DNA of 64,000 nucleotides from Acidimicrobiales bacterium (GCA_016716005.1 JADJXE010000001.1:3237001-3301000), one strand, 5' to 3'; shown: positions 42,456-51,999, numbered from the stretch's first letter. Translations and numbers: made by a program. Notes: generated by a model from the letters alone, not told the origin.

Positions 42456-44453
42456 GTGAGCGCCGACTCGCCCCGCCTCCGGCTCGGGATCCTCGGGATC
42501 GTGGTGGTGTCGCTGTTCGCCACGCTGTTCGCGCGCCTCTGGTTCCTGCAGGTGATGGCTGCCCCCACCTTCCAGGTGGCCGCCGAGAGCAACCGCGTGC
42601 GCATCGTGCAGGAGACGCCGGTGCGGGGCCGGATCCTCGACCGGAACGGCACGATCATCGTCGGGAACCGCCAGTCGGCCGTCGTCACCGTCGATCGGGA
42701 AGCCATCGCCGAACCCGGGGATCGGGAGGCGCTGTTCGCCAGCCTGGCGCCGGTGCTCGGCAAGGCGCCGGAGGACCTCGAGGCCCGCTACCAGGACGGT
42801 CGCTACAACGCGCTCCTCCCGCTGCCGCTGGCCGAGGACGTCCCCGAGGGCACGGTGGTGTACCTCGACGAGCGCCAGGACCAGCTTCCGGGGGTGTCCA
42901 CCGAGCTGGTCGCGGTGCGCGACTACCCCTACGGCGCGCTGGCCGCCCACGTCCTCGGCTACGTGGGGGAGATCAACGAGAGCGAGCTCGAAGCCCTGGC
43001 CAGCGACGGGTACGAGCTCGGGGACCAGCTCGGCAAGACGGGGGTCGAGAAGACCTACGAGCAGGATCTGCGTGGCACCCCCGGCGTCACCAAGCTGGAG
43101 GTCGACTCGCAGGGCCGGGTGCTGCGGGTGCTGGCCCGCCGCCCACCGCAGCCCGGTCACGACGTCGTGCTGTCCATCGACCTGAACGTGCAGTCGTACA
43201 CCGAGCAGGTCCTGGCCGAAGAGCTGGCCAACGCCCGGACCCGCCGCCCGCGGACCAGCGACGTGAACTACGCGGCGCCGGCCGGCTCGATGGTGGTGCT
43301 CGACCCCCGGGACGGGGCCGTGATCGCGCTGGCGTCCTATCCCAGCTACGACCCGCGCGTCTTCGTCAACGGGATCAGCCAAGGTCAGTTCGACTTCCTC
43401 AACGACCCGGCGAACCACTACCCGCTCAACAACCGCGCCACCCAGGGCCTCTACTCTCCCGGGTCCACCTTCAAGCTCATCACCGCGGTGGCCGCCCTGC
43501 GGTCGGGTCTGATCGACGCTCGCACCTCCATCGTCGACGACGGCGAGTACGAGGTGCCGGACTGCACCGACCAGTGCATCTTCCGCGACTCCGGCGGTGG
43601 GGTGGACGGCACCGTCGACATCCGCCGGGCCATGGCCGTGTCGAGCGACGTGTTCTTCTACAAGCTCGGCGCCGACTTCTGGATGGCCCGCGGCCGCTTG
43701 GGCCTCGGCATCCAGGAGACGGCGAGGGACCTGGGCCTCGGTGCCGAGTCGGGCATCCCCCTGCCCGACGAGCAGGCCGGCCGCGTGCCCGACCCCGAGA
43801 CCAAGCAGGCCCTGCACGAGGAGAACCCCGAGGCGTTCCCCTTCGGGGAGTGGTTCACGGGCGACAACGTGAACCTCTCGATCGGGCAGGGCGACATGCT
43901 GCTGACGCCCCTGCAGCTGGCCAACACCTACGCCACCTTCGCCAACGGCGGCACGCTGCACTCGCCGAACATCGCGCTGCGGGTGCAGGAGCCCGACGGC
44001 GCGGTGGTGCGGGAGTTCGGCCCGCGGGCGCTCCGCCAGGTGGCGCTGCCGCCCGAGGTGCGCGACCCGATCCTCGAGGGCCTCCGCGAGGCCATCTCCA
44101 CCGAGGAGGGCACCGCGTACGGGCCCTTCGCCGGCTTCCCGCTCGCCGAGTTCCCGCTCGCCGGCAAGACGGGCACGGCCCAGACACGGGCCAACGAGGA
44201 CGTGTTCGACACCTCGCTGTTCGTGGGCTTCGGCCCGGTCTTCAACCCCGAGTACGTGGTGGCCGCAGTGCTCGAGGAGGCCGGCTTCGGATCGACGGCG
44301 GCCGCCCCCGCCGTCCGGCGCGTCTTCGACGGGCTGGCCGGACTCGCCCCGTTCCCCACGGCGAGCGAGGCGCCGCTGTTCGGCGCGCCGGCGCCGGCGG
44401 CGACCCCTCCCGCCGAGCAGGCGCCGGGCGTTATCGTGGATGCGAGCGACTGA
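42456..44453 (+). CDS. mrdA: Penicillin-binding protein 2 (class B transpeptidase of the elongasome)
   Basis: A 665-residue class B PBP. The N-terminal anchor is GILGIVVVSLFATLFARLWFLQV; the pedestal domain carries the usual ETPVRGRILDRNGTIIVGN. The transpeptidase active site has Ser337 in STFK, a SxN-position motif S396-S-D398 (Asp in place of Asn), and K571-T-G. The C-terminal tail (about 625-665) is Ala/Pro-rich. It cross-links lateral wall peptidoglycan with RodA. The GTG at 42456 is chosen because the membrane helix follows; an ATG at 42396 is possible. The stop overlaps rodA by TGATG. Confidence 0.94.
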   Translation: MSADSPRLRLGILGIVVVSLFATLFARLWFLQVMAAPTFQVAAESNRVRIVQETPVRGRILDRNGTIIVGNRQSAVVTVDREAIAEPGDREALFASLAPVLGKAPEDLEARYQDGRYNALLPLPLAEDVPEGTVVYLDERQDQLPGVSTELVAVRDYPYGALAAHVLGYVGEINESELEALASDGYELGDQLGKTGVEKTYEQDLRGTPGVTKLEVDSQGRVLRVLARRPPQPGHDVVLSIDLNVQSYTEQVLAEELANARTRRPRTSDVNYAAPAGSMVVLDPRDGAVIALASYPSYDPRVFVNGISQGQFDFLNDPANHYPLNNRATQGLYSPGSTFKLITAVAALRSGLIDARTSIVDDGEYEVPDCTDQCIFRDSGGGVDGTVDIRRAMAVSSDVFFYKLGADFWMARGRLGLGIQETARDLGLGAESGIPLPDEQAGRVPDPETKQALHEENPEAFPFGEWFTGDNVNLSIGQGDMLLTPLQLANTYATFANGGTLHSPNIALRVQEPDGAVVREFGPRALRQVALPPEVRDPILEGLREAISTEEGTAYGPFAGFPLAEFPLAGKTGTAQTRANEDVFDTSLFVGFGPVFNPEYVVAAVLEEAGFGSTAAAPAVRRVFDGLAGLAPFPTASEAPLFGAPAPAATPPAEQAPGVIVDASD

Positions 44454-45592
44454 TGGCCGTCGCCTCCCCTCTGAGCGGTGTGCTGGGTGGCCGGGGCGCC
44501 GACGACCCCGCCGCGCCGGCCCGCCACGTCGACCTGGCGCTGGTGGGCGCCAGCCTGGCCCTCGCCGGCCTCGGCCTGCTGATGGTCTACAGCTCCACCC
44601 GCGGGCTGTCGGGCGCCACGTACGCCGTGCGCCAGGGCGTGTTCGTGGCGCTCGGCGCGGGGGTGATGGCGCTCACCGCCCTGGTCGACTACCGGTGGAT
44701 CCGCGACCGGATCGCGATCTTCTACGCCCTCTCGCTGGCCGGCCTGGCCCTGGTCGTGTCACCGCTGGGGTCGGAGTCCAAGGGCGCGCAGGCATGGTTC
44801 CAGCTGGGTGGGTTCCAGCTCCAGCCGTCGGAGCTGGCCAAGGTGGTGCTCGTCGTCACCCTGGCCACGGTGGCCGCGGCCGGGCGGGGCGAGTTGGACG
44901 GCCGGCGGCTGCTCGGGGTGCTGGTGGTGGCCGGCATCCCCATGGGGCTGATCATGCTCCAGCCCGACCTCGGCACGGCGCTGGTGTTCGCGGCGATCCT
45001 GGCGGGGATCCTGGTCGTGGCCGGCGCCCGGGCGCGCCACCTGCTCGTGCTGGCGATGATCGGCGTGGTCGGGGTGGCCGCGGTGCTGAACCTGGGCGTG
45101 CTCAAGGAGTACCAGCGCGACCGCCTCACGGCCTTCCTCGACCAGGAGGCCGACTCGCAGCAGTCCACGTACAACCTCGAGCAGTCGAAGATCGCGATCG
45201 GTGCCGGCGGCCTGGTGGGACGGGGGCTGTTCCAGGGCACCCAGACGAACCTCGACTACGTCCCCGAGCAGCACACCGACTTCATCTTCACGGTGGTGGG
45301 CGAGGAGCTCGGCTTCGCCGGTGGCGCCACCCTGCTGCTGCTCTACGGGGTGATGGCCTGGCGTATCTGGCGGGCGGCGCAGCTGGCCCGCGACCTCACC
45401 GGCACGCTGATCTGCGTGGGCGTGCTGGCCATGCTGGTGTTCCAGGTGTTCCAGAACGTCGGCATGACCATGGGGATCATGCCGATCACCGGCATCCCCC
45501 TGCCCCTGCTCTCCTACGGCGGGTCCTCCACCCTGGCCTTCTTCGCGGCGATCGGGCTGGTCGTCAACGTCCACATGCGTCGCTTCACCTGA
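44453..45592 (+). CDS. rodA: Rod shape-determining protein RodA (SEDS glycosyltransferase)
   Basis: A 379-residue SEDS polymerase with about ten membrane helices that polymerises lipid II into glycan strands. Signature segments are GLLMVYSSTRG, QPSELAKVVLVV, LIMLQPDLGTALVFAAI, the catalytic-Asp loop DYVPEQHTDFIFTVVGEELGFAG and ITGIPLPLLSYGGSS near the end. Its place right after a PBP2 gene and mreBCD indicates RodA rather than FtsW. Starts inside the mrdA stop (TGATG). Confidence 0.95.
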   Translation: MAVASPLSGVLGGRGADDPAAPARHVDLALVGASLALAGLGLLMVYSSTRGLSGATYAVRQGVFVALGAGVMALTALVDYRWIRDRIAIFYALSLAGLALVVSPLGSESKGAQAWFQLGGFQLQPSELAKVVLVVTLATVAAAGRGELDGRRLLGVLVVAGIPMGLIMLQPDLGTALVFAAILAGILVVAGARARHLLVLAMIGVVGVAAVLNLGVLKEYQRDRLTAFLDQEADSQQSTYNLEQSKIAIGAGGLVGRGLFQGTQTNLDYVPEQHTDFIFTVVGEELGFAGGATLLLLYGVMAWRIWRAAQLARDLTGTLICVGVLAMLVFQVFQNVGMTMGIMPITGIPLPLLSYGGSSTLAFFAAIGLVVNVHMRRFT

Positions 45593-45630
45593 TCGTCCGG
45601 CCGGGTCTGCCCATCGGCGGAGCCGCCGGG

Positions 45631-45636
45631 TACACT
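45631..45636 (+). promoter_or_regulatory. TACACT -10-like element
   Basis: It ends ten bases before the ATG of the radical SAM gene at 45647. A short GGCGG/CCGCC dyad (45616-45627) lies just upstream and could end rodA transcription. Confidence 0.35.
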
Positions 45637-45646
45637 CCGTCGGGAC

Positions 45647-47602
45647 ATGACTCTCTGGCCACGGATCGAGCCGCTCCTGGCCAAGGTGGAGAAGCCCGCC
45701 CGCTACATCGGCTGCGAGGACGGGGCCCGTGCCCCGCTCCACGCGCCGGGCAAGGTGGCGTGGCTCCTGATCTACCCCGACACCTACGAGGTGGGTCTCC
45801 CCAACCAGGGGCTCCAGATCCTCTACGAGATCCTGAACGAGCGCGACGACAGCGTCGCCGAGCGCTCCTACGCGCCGTGGACCGACCTGGCCGCCCTGCT
45901 GCGGCGCGAGCGGCTCCCGCTGTTCTCGGTCGACACGCACCGGCCCGCGGGCGGCTTCGACCTGCTGGCGTTCAACCTGTCGGCCGAGCTGGTCTTCAGC
46001 AACGTCCTCGAGTGCCTCGACCTGGCCGGGGTACCGGTGCGGGCCGAGGAGCGGGGGCCCGACGTGCCCCTGGTGATCGCCGGCGGCCACGCCACCTTCA
46101 ACCCGGAGCCGATGGCCGACTTCGTCGACCTGTTCGTCATCGGCGAGGGCGAGGAGGTGGTCGGCGAGGTCACCACGGTGGTCGGCGAGTGGAAGCGGTC
46201 CGGTCGGGGGCCGGGGTCGCGACAGGGCGTGCTGCGCGAGCTGGCCTCGGTCCCCGGGGTCTACGTGCCGTCGATGTACGAGGTGGTCTACGACGGCCCC
46301 CGTCTGGTGTCGGTCACGCCCCGCCACCCGGGCGTCCCCGAGCGGGTCGGGAAGCGCACGGTGCCCGACCTGGCCGACTGGCCCTACCCCAAGCGGCAGC
46401 TCGTCCCCCTCACCGAGGTGGTGCACGACCGGCTCAACGTCGAGGTCTTCCGTGGCTGCACGCGCGGGTGCCGCTTCTGCCAGGCCGGGATGATCACGCG
46501 CCCGGTGCGCGAGCGCCCCGCCGAGCAGGTCCGCACGATGGTGGCCGAGGGCATCCGGCGCACCGGCTACGACGAGGTGAGCCTCACGTCGCTCTCCACC
46601 GCCGACTTCAGCGGCATCGAGGCGTTGGTGGCCGCCACCGTCGACGATCCAACCACGTGCGGCGAGGTCTCGGTCTCCCTGCCGAGCCTGCGGGTCGACG
46701 CCTTCACCGTCGGCGTCGCGGCCCAGGTCGCCAGGGCGCGCCGCTCGGGCCTCACCTTCGCGCCCGAGGCCGGTACCTGGCGGCTGCGGAAGGTCATCAA
46801 CAAGCTCGTCCTCGACGAAGACCTCTACGGCGCGGCGCGCTCGGCCTTCGCCAACGGCTGGCGCCGCATGAAGCTCTACTTCCTCACGGGGCTGCCGACC
46901 GAGACCGACGCCGACACCCGGGGCATCGCCGAGCTGGCCCGCAGCTGCGTGGCCATCGGCCGCGAGTACACGTCGTCGGCGTCGGTCACGGTCTCCCTCG
47001 GCGGGTTCGTGCCCAAGGCGCACACCCCCTTCCAGTGGTTCGGCCAGAACACGGTCCCCGAGCTGCAGCGCAAGATCGGTCTGCTCCGGGACGACCTGCG
47101 CCGTGACCGGGCGGTGCAGCTCAAGTGGCACGACCCCCGCGCCAGCCTGGCCGAGGGCCTGGTGAGCCGTGGCGACCGCCGGCTCGGGCCGGTGATCGAG
47201 GAGGTCTGGCGGCGGGGCGGCGTGTTCCAGGAGTGGTCGGAGCACTTCGACGTCCGCCGCTGGGAGGAGGCCATGGCCGCCCACGGGCTGTCGATCGACT
47301 GGTACGTGCACCGGCACCGCGCCGAGGACGAGGTGCTCCCGTGGGGTCACATCTCCGCCGGCCTGCACCCCGACTTCCTGTGGCAGGAGTGGCAGGACGC
47401 CCTGCGCGAGCACGGCCTCGAGGACTGCCGGTGGACACCTTGTTACGACTGCGGCGTCTGCACCGGCTACGGCATCGAGCACGTGGTGGCCTCGGCCACG
47501 CCACCGGCCGGCGGCAGCCAGGGGACCGGCCAGGACCACGCCGCGGGGGGCGTCACGCCGGTCACGATCCGGCCCGCCCGACCGGTGAGGCTGGGCGCAT
47601 GA
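45647..47602 (+). CDS. TIGR03960-family B12-binding-like radical SAM protein
   Basis: A 651-residue radical SAM protein. The N-terminal part (about 1-210) has a cobalamin-binding-like Rossmann domain (VAWLLIYPDTYEVGLPNQGLQILYEILN, GGHATFNPEPMADF). The radical SAM core carries GCTRGCRFCQAG with Cys271, Cys275 and Cys278 for the 4Fe-4S cluster. EVSVSLPSLRVD and TFAPEAGTWRLRKVINK are typical family segments. The C-terminal CxxC-type element TPCYDCGVCTGYG may hold another cluster. It is always found with the DUF2344 partner encoded next and near RNase E/G and L21; an RNA or ribosome modification role is suspected but not shown. Confidence 0.93.
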   Translation: MTLWPRIEPLLAKVEKPARYIGCEDGARAPLHAPGKVAWLLIYPDTYEVGLPNQGLQILYEILNERDDSVAERSYAPWTDLAALLRRERLPLFSVDTHRPAGGFDLLAFNLSAELVFSNVLECLDLAGVPVRAEERGPDVPLVIAGGHATFNPEPMADFVDLFVIGEGEEVVGEVTTVVGEWKRSGRGPGSRQGVLRELASVPGVYVPSMYEVVYDGPRLVSVTPRHPGVPERVGKRTVPDLADWPYPKRQLVPLTEVVHDRLNVEVFRGCTRGCRFCQAGMITRPVRERPAEQVRTMVAEGIRRTGYDEVSLTSLSTADFSGIEALVAATVDDPTTCGEVSVSLPSLRVDAFTVGVAAQVARARRSGLTFAPEAGTWRLRKVINKLVLDEDLYGAARSAFANGWRRMKLYFLTGLPTETDADTRGIAELARSCVAIGREYTSSASVTVSLGGFVPKAHTPFQWFGQNTVPELQRKIGLLRDDLRRDRAVQLKWHDPRASLAEGLVSRGDRRLGPVIEEVWRRGGVFQEWSEHFDVRRWEEAMAAHGLSIDWYVHRHRAEDEVLPWGHISAGLHPDFLWQEWQDALREHGLEDCRWTPCYDCGVCTGYGIEHVVASATPPAGGSQGTGQDHAAGGVTPVTIRPARPVRLGA

Positions 47603-48342
47603 GGGTGCGGCTGCGCTACACGAAGCACGGCAAGGTCCGCTTCGCGAGCCACCGCGACGTGGCCCGGGTGTTCGAGCGGACGTTCCGGAAGGTGGGCCTC
47701 CCGGTGGCCCGCACCGCGGGGTTCTCACCCCGCCCCCGGGTGAGCTTCGGGCTCGCCCTGTCCACGGGCCACGAGTCCGAGGGCGAGTACCTCGACGTCG
47801 AGCTGGTCGACGGTGCCGGGCTGGTGGGGCCGCTGGGCCCCACCGTGGGCGTGGTCGACCCGGCCGCCCTCGCCGACCTGCTGTCGCCGGTGCTCCCCCC
47901 GGGGGTCGAGGTCACGGCGGCGGCGGTGGTCGCTCCCCGCACGCCGTCGCTCCAGGAGGACGTCACCAGCTGCACGTGGCGCATCGAGGTGGTCGGGGCG
48001 TCGCTGGCCGAGGTGCACGACCAGGTCGTGGCTCTGCTGGCCACCCCGTCGCTCGTGGTCGCACGCACGCGGAAGGGCCACGAGGTCCACGACGACATCC
48101 GGCCCGCGATCCGCCACCTGGCGGTCACCGGCCCGTCGGCCCGGGGTGTCCTCCTCGAGGCCGAGCTGGCCACGCAGCCCCGTGGCCTCCGGCCGAGCGA
48201 GCTGATCAGCGCGCTCGGGCCGGGTCTGGACGAGGGCGGCGTGTGCCGCCTGCACCAGTGGATCGAGCGCGACGGCGCGCGCCGGGAGCCGCTCCCGGCC
48301 GGCGCGACGTGGGCGCCGCACGCCGAGGCGCGTGCGTCGTGA
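47599..48342 (+). CDS. TIGR03936/DUF2344 radical SAM-associated protein
   Basis: A 247-residue protein beginning MRVRLRYTKHGKVRFASHRD, the family signature, followed by GFSPRPRVSFGLALSTGHESEGEYLDVEL. In many bacteria this domain is fused to, or follows, the TIGR03960 radical SAM enzyme, so it is probably its substrate-binding or accessory subunit. The ATG overlaps the upstream stop (ATGA). No function has been proved for the family to my knowledge. Confidence 0.92.
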   Translation: MRVRLRYTKHGKVRFASHRDVARVFERTFRKVGLPVARTAGFSPRPRVSFGLALSTGHESEGEYLDVELVDGAGLVGPLGPTVGVVDPAALADLLSPVLPPGVEVTAAAVVAPRTPSLQEDVTSCTWRIEVVGASLAEVHDQVVALLATPSLVVARTRKGHEVHDDIRPAIRHLAVTGPSARGVLLEAELATQPRGLRPSELISALGPGLDEGGVCRLHQWIERDGARREPLPAGATWAPHAEARAS

Positions 48343-48357
48343 GAAGGGATCGTCTCC

Positions 48358-50283
48358 ATGGCCGACACCGCAGCCGGCGCTCAGCCCCCGCCCGACGAGC
48401 TCGCCGCCGCCCGCCCCGGCGCTGAGCCCCGAGCTGTCGCGCAACCCGCCGAGCCCTCCCCGGGCGGGGGCGGCCCCGACGCCGGCGCGCCCCCGGAGGG
48501 TCCGGTCACCGACGCCGGGGTCCGCAAGCGTCGGCGGGGCTCCCGGGGCGGCCGGAGCCGCAACCGGGGCCGCCAGCCGGAGGGCCAGGCCGACACCCCT
48601 GCGGCCGAGGACCGGTCCGACAGGGCCGATGGCGGCGACGAGCTGCCGACCGAGCTCCCCGATCCGCCCCAGGAGGGCCGCGTGTCGGCGGCGGCCGCTG
48701 AGCGGGCACTCGTGCGACGCCGCCCCCAGATCGGCGACACCCGCCCGGCACCGCCCGCCGCGCCTCCCGGCCCGCAGGCCGAGGGCGCGGGCGCCGAGGC
48801 CGGGGCCGGGGCCGGGGCCGGGGCCGGGGCCGGGGCCGGGGCCGGGGAGGGCGACGAGAGCCCACGGCGGCGCCGCCGGCGCGGTGGGCGGGGCCGCGGC
48901 GCGGGCCGCTCGCGTGACCAGCAGCCGGTCGAGGCGGTGCTGGCCGACGAGCCCGTCGAGCTCGACGCCGAGACCCTCGAGCGCCGCCGCGGCCGTGAGC
49001 GCAAGGGGCGGCCGGTCGGCCGGTACCTGATGGCGGTGCACGTCCAACCCCAGGCCACCCAGATCGCGGTGCTCGAGGGGCGGGCGCTCATCGAGCACTA
49101 CGTGTCCCGATCGTCCGACGACGCCGCCCAGATCCACGGCAACATCTACCTGGGACGGGTGCAGAACGTGCTCCCCGGCATGGAGGCGGCCTTCGTCGAC
49201 ATCGGCACCCCGAAGAACGCCGTGCTCTACCGGGGCGATGTCCAGTACGAGCCCGAGGACATCGTGGAGCGGGGGGCCAACCCGCGGATCGAGCAGATCC
49301 TGCGGCCCCGCCAGACCATCGTCTGCCAGGTCACCAAGAACCCGATCGGTGCCAAGGGGGCTCGCCTCACCCAGGAGGTGTCGCTGCCCGGGCGGTTCGT
49401 CGTGCTCATCCCCAACAGCTCCACCTACGGCATCTCCAAGCGTCTGAGCGACGACGAGCGCAAGCGGCTCCGTTCGATCCTCGACCGGGTGAAGCCGGCC
49501 GAGCACGGCCTCATCGTGCGCACCGCGGCCGAGGGCGTCACCGCGGAGGAGATCGAACGCGACGTGGTGCGGCTGCTCGGCCAGTGGGAGCGGATCGACG
49601 GCCTGGCCCGCCGGTCCAGCGCCCCCGCCCTGCTCTACCGCGAGCCCGACATGGCCGTTCGGGTGATACGCGAGGAGTTCAACCAGGACTACCGGGGTGT
49701 GGTGATCGACGATCCGGGGCTCTTCGAGGAGGTGCGCGACTACGTGGCCAGCATCAGCCCCGCGCTGGCCGACCGCGTGGAGCTCTACGACGTGGCCGAG
49801 GAGCCGCTGCCGCTGTTCGAGCGCCACCACGTCCACGAGCAGCTCCACCGGGCCCTCGACCGCAAGGTGTGGCTGCCGTCGGGGGGGTCGCTGATCATCG
49901 AGCACACCGAGGCGCTCACGGTGATCGACGTCAACACCGGCAAGAACGTCGGCACGTCCAACCTCGAGGAGACGGTGTTCCGCAACAACCTGGAGGCGGC
50001 CGAGGAGATCGCCCGCCAGCTGCGGCTCCGCGACATCGGCGGCATCATCGTCATCGACTTCATCGACATGGAGGTGCGGGACAACCGAGAGGCGGTCGTG
50101 CGCGCCTTCCGCGAGGCCCTGGCCCGCGACAAGACGCGCACCCAGGTCTTCGACATCTCCGAGCTCGGCCTGGTGGAGATGACCCGCAAGCGCATCGGTG
50201 AAGGGCTGCTCACGGCGTTCGCGGCGTCGTGCCCCGAGTGCGGGGGCCGCGGCATCGTGGTCGACACCGACCTGATCGACTAG
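48358..50283 (+). CDS. Ribonuclease E/G family endoribonuclease
   Basis: A 641-residue RNase. The N-terminal 215 residues are disordered, Pro/Ala/Gly-rich with basic clusters (KRRRGSRGGRSRNRGR; RRRRRRGGRGRGAGR) and an Ala-Gly repeat. The catalytic core starts at about 220 (LMAVHVQPQATQIAVLEGRALIEHY), includes the S1-type domain (GNIYLGRVQNVLPGMEAAFVDIG), and has the metal-binding Asp524 in VIDVNTG and Asp567 in VIDFIDM. CPECGG (Cys625, Cys628) near the end is the zinc-link. The layout, long disordered N-terminus and short C-terminus, is the actinobacterial form. It processes rRNA and mRNA. AAGGGA upstream of ATG. Confidence 0.95.
   Translation: MADTAAGAQPPPDELAAARPGAEPRAVAQPAEPSPGGGGPDAGAPPEGPVTDAGVRKRRRGSRGGRSRNRGRQPEGQADTPAAEDRSDRADGGDELPTELPDPPQEGRVSAAAAERALVRRRPQIGDTRPAPPAAPPGPQAEGAGAEAGAGAGAGAGAGAGAGEGDESPRRRRRRGGRGRGAGRSRDQQPVEAVLADEPVELDAETLERRRGRERKGRPVGRYLMAVHVQPQATQIAVLEGRALIEHYVSRSSDDAAQIHGNIYLGRVQNVLPGMEAAFVDIGTPKNAVLYRGDVQYEPEDIVERGANPRIEQILRPRQTIVCQVTKNPIGAKGARLTQEVSLPGRFVVLIPNSSTYGISKRLSDDERKRLRSILDRVKPAEHGLIVRTAAEGVTAEEIERDVVRLLGQWERIDGLARRSSAPALLYREPDMAVRVIREEFNQDYRGVVIDDPGLFEEVRDYVASISPALADRVELYDVAEEPLPLFERHHVHEQLHRALDRKVWLPSGGSLIIEHTEALTVIDVNTGKNVGTSNLEETVFRNNLEAAEEIARQLRLRDIGGIIVIDFIDMEVRDNREAVVRAFREALARDKTRTQVFDISELGLVEMTRKRIGEGLLTAFAASCPECGGRGIVVDTDLID
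48799..48846. repeat. Hexanucleotide microsatellite (GCCGGG)8
   Basis: Eight perfect units encode eight Ala-Gly pairs in the disordered N-terminus of the RNase E/G protein. Unit gain or loss keeps the reading frame. Confidence 0.95.
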
Positions 50284-50304
50284 CGACCGGGGTTCCTCGC
50301 TCGG

Positions 50305-50310
50305 TACGCT
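50305..50310 (+). promoter_or_regulatory. TACGCT -10-like element for rplU
   Basis: It ends nine bases before the ATG of rplU at 50320, with no Shine-Dalgarno sequence in between. Confidence 0.4.
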
Positions 50311-50319
50311 GGCAGATCT

Positions 50320-50631
50320 ATGTATGCAGTCATCCGCACCGGCGGGAAGCAGGAGCGGGTCTCGGAGGGCCAGCGGCTGAACGTCGAGCTGCTGGGTGTG
50401 GACGAGGGCGGGTCGGTCTCGTTCTCGCCGGTCCTGGTCGTCGACGGCGACGAGGTCCGCTCCACCCCGGCCCAGCTCGCCGGCGCCGAGGTCTCGGCCC
50501 GTGTCGTCGGCCGGGCACGGGGCCCCAAGATCGTCGGCTTCACCTACAAGGCCAAGGCCCGCGGCCGGCGGCGCTGGGGCCACCGCCAGACGTACGACGT
50601 CATCGAGATCACCTCGATCAGCAAGGGGTAG
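50320..50631 (+). CDS. rplU: 50S ribosomal protein L21
   Basis: A 103-residue protein starting MYAVIRTGGKQERVSEGQRL, the standard L21 N-terminus, with KIVGFTYKAKARGRRRWGHRQ (KxKxxxxRRxGHRQ) near the end. L21 binds 23S rRNA near the domain V/VI junction and needs L20 contacts. Length is normal. It is followed after six bases by rpmA. Confidence 0.97.
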   Translation: MYAVIRTGGKQERVSEGQRLNVELLGVDEGGSVSFSPVLVVDGDEVRSTPAQLAGAEVSARVVGRARGPKIVGFTYKAKARGRRRWGHRQTYDVIEITSISKG

Positions 50632-50637
50632 CGGCAG

Positions 50638-50901
50638 ATGTCCAAGACCAAGGGCGGTGGGTCCACCCGCAACGGCCGTGACTCCCACGCGCAGCGGCTC
50701 GGCGTGAAGGTGTTCGACGGCACGCGGGTGCAGGCCGGCGCCATCATCGTGCGCCAGCGCGGCACCCGGTTCCATCCCGGTGAGAACGTCGGCCGGGGCG
50801 GCGACGACACCCTGTTCGCCACCGCTCCGGGCACCGTGAAGTTCGGCAGTCGCAAGGGCCGTCGTCTGGTCGACGTGCTGGCCGAGACCGCCCGCGTCTG
50901 A
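50638..50901 (+). CDS. rpmA: 50S ribosomal protein L27
   Basis: An 87-residue protein with SKTKGGGSTRNGRDSHAQRL, the flexible N-terminal arm reaching the peptidyl-transferase centre, and VRQRGTRFHPGENVGRGGDDTLFA. The start codon is directly followed by SKTKGG (no Firmicutes-type cleaved leader). Its 3' end converges on dgt. obgE, usually next, lies 4.3 kb downstream. Confidence 0.97.
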   Translation: MSKTKGGGSTRNGRDSHAQRLGVKVFDGTRVQAGAIIVRQRGTRFHPGENVGRGGDDTLFATAPGTVKFGSRKGRRLVDVLAETARV

Positions 50902-50916
50902 GCGGGCCCCGACGCG

Positions 50917-51993
50917 TCAGACGCCCCGGGGGAGCGCCGAGGGCGACCAGCCCAGGCGCTCGACGGCCAGGTGCAGCGCGAAGCGGTCGGTCATGCCGCT
51001 GACGTAGCGCACCGCCCCGGCCACAGCGTCGACCGACCCGGGTGCGGCCGGCGGCGCATCGGTGACGGCCTCGGGGTGCTCGATGAACCAGCCGGTGAGG
51101 TCGCGGAGCAGCCGGATCACCCGCCGGGCCTGGTCGAGGGCCTCGGGCCGCAGGTAGATGCGCTCGTAGTTGAAGGCGCGGAAGGCGGCCAGGGCCTCGG
51201 CCTCGGCGGCGCGCATGCCCACCTGGCCGGTGGTGGCGATGGTCTCCAGCATGGCCGTGATGAACCGGTGGAGCTGGCCCCGGCGGTCGCGGCCGACCAC
51301 GTCGGCGATGTCGGTGGGCAGGTCGGCGGGGCTGACGATCCCGGCGCTCACCGCGTCCTCGAAGTCGTGGCAGAGGTAGGCGATGCGGTCGGCCCAGGCC
51401 ACGACCTCGCCCTCGGGGGTGGTGGGGGCGGGCCGGTTCCAGGAGTGGTTGCGGATGGCGTCGAGCGTCTCGGCGCACAGGTTCAGCGGGGCCAGGACGA
51501 CGTCGGCCCCGTAGACCGCGTGGTGGTAGCCGCCTTCGAGGTAGGGCGACAGGGCCTCCTCCGAGGCGTGGCCGGCGGGCCCGTGGCCGCAGTCGTGCCC
51601 GGTGGCCGCGGCCGAGGTGAGGGCTGCGTTGAGGCCGGCGGCCCGGGCGATGCTCACCGCCACCTGGTTGACCTCGATGGCGTGGGTGAGGCGGGTGCGG
51701 AGGTGGTCGTCCTCGGGCGCCACGAAGACCTGGCACTTGCCCGCCAGCCGCCGGAACGGCTTCGAGTGGTGGATGCGGTCGAGGTCGCGCTCGAAGCAGG
51801 TGCGGAACGGGTCGGGCTCCTCGGGCTCGACCCGACACCCGGCACCTCGGGAGCGGGTGGCCGACGGCGCGAGGAGCGCCTCCTCGGCCTCCTCCCGGGC
51901 GTGACGCGGGTGCAGGACGTGGCCGGGCTCGCCCACGAGGAGGGGCCCATGGGCCCACGCGGTGTCGGCGACGGGCTCGCCGATCTCGGCCAT
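50917..51993 (-). CDS. dgt: dGTP triphosphohydrolase-like HD-domain protein
   Basis: A 358-residue dNTP triphosphohydrolase homologue. FERDLDRIHHSKPFRRLAGKCQVF is the N-terminal substrate motif; the HD site is LTHAIEVNQVA plus GHDCGHGPAGH, and a later IAYLCHDFEDAV supplies the last Asp. It cleaves dNTPs to deoxynucleoside and triphosphate, controlling dNTP pools. TACCGT ends six bases before the ATG, so a leaderless transcript is likely. It lies opposite to, and convergent with, rplU-rpmA. Confidence 0.93.
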   Translation of the reverse strand: MAEIGEPVADTAWAHGPLLVGEPGHVLHPRHAREEAEEALLAPSATRSRGAGCRVEPEEPDPFRTCFERDLDRIHHSKPFRRLAGKCQVFVAPEDDHLRTRLTHAIEVNQVAVSIARAAGLNAALTSAAATGHDCGHGPAGHASEEALSPYLEGGYHHAVYGADVVLAPLNLCAETLDAIRNHSWNRPAPTTPEGEVVAWADRIAYLCHDFEDAVSAGIVSPADLPTDIADVVGRDRRGQLHRFITAMLETIATTGQVGMRAAEAEALAAFRAFNYERIYLRPEALDQARRVIRLLRDLTGWFIEHPEAVTDAPPAAPGSVDAVAGAVRYVSGMTDRFALHLAVERLGWSPSALPRGV

Positions 51994-51999
51994 GGGCTC

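Noticed and set aside
44759..47728. A 989-codon minus-strand open frame across rodA and the radical SAM gene
   Set aside because: Its composition is the His/Arg/Gly-rich pattern of a shadow frame, and the plus-strand proteins have intact motifs.
47725..50775. A 1016-codon minus-strand open frame across the DUF2344, RNase E/G and rplU genes
   Set aside because: It is antisense to three well-recognised genes and has no domain of its own.
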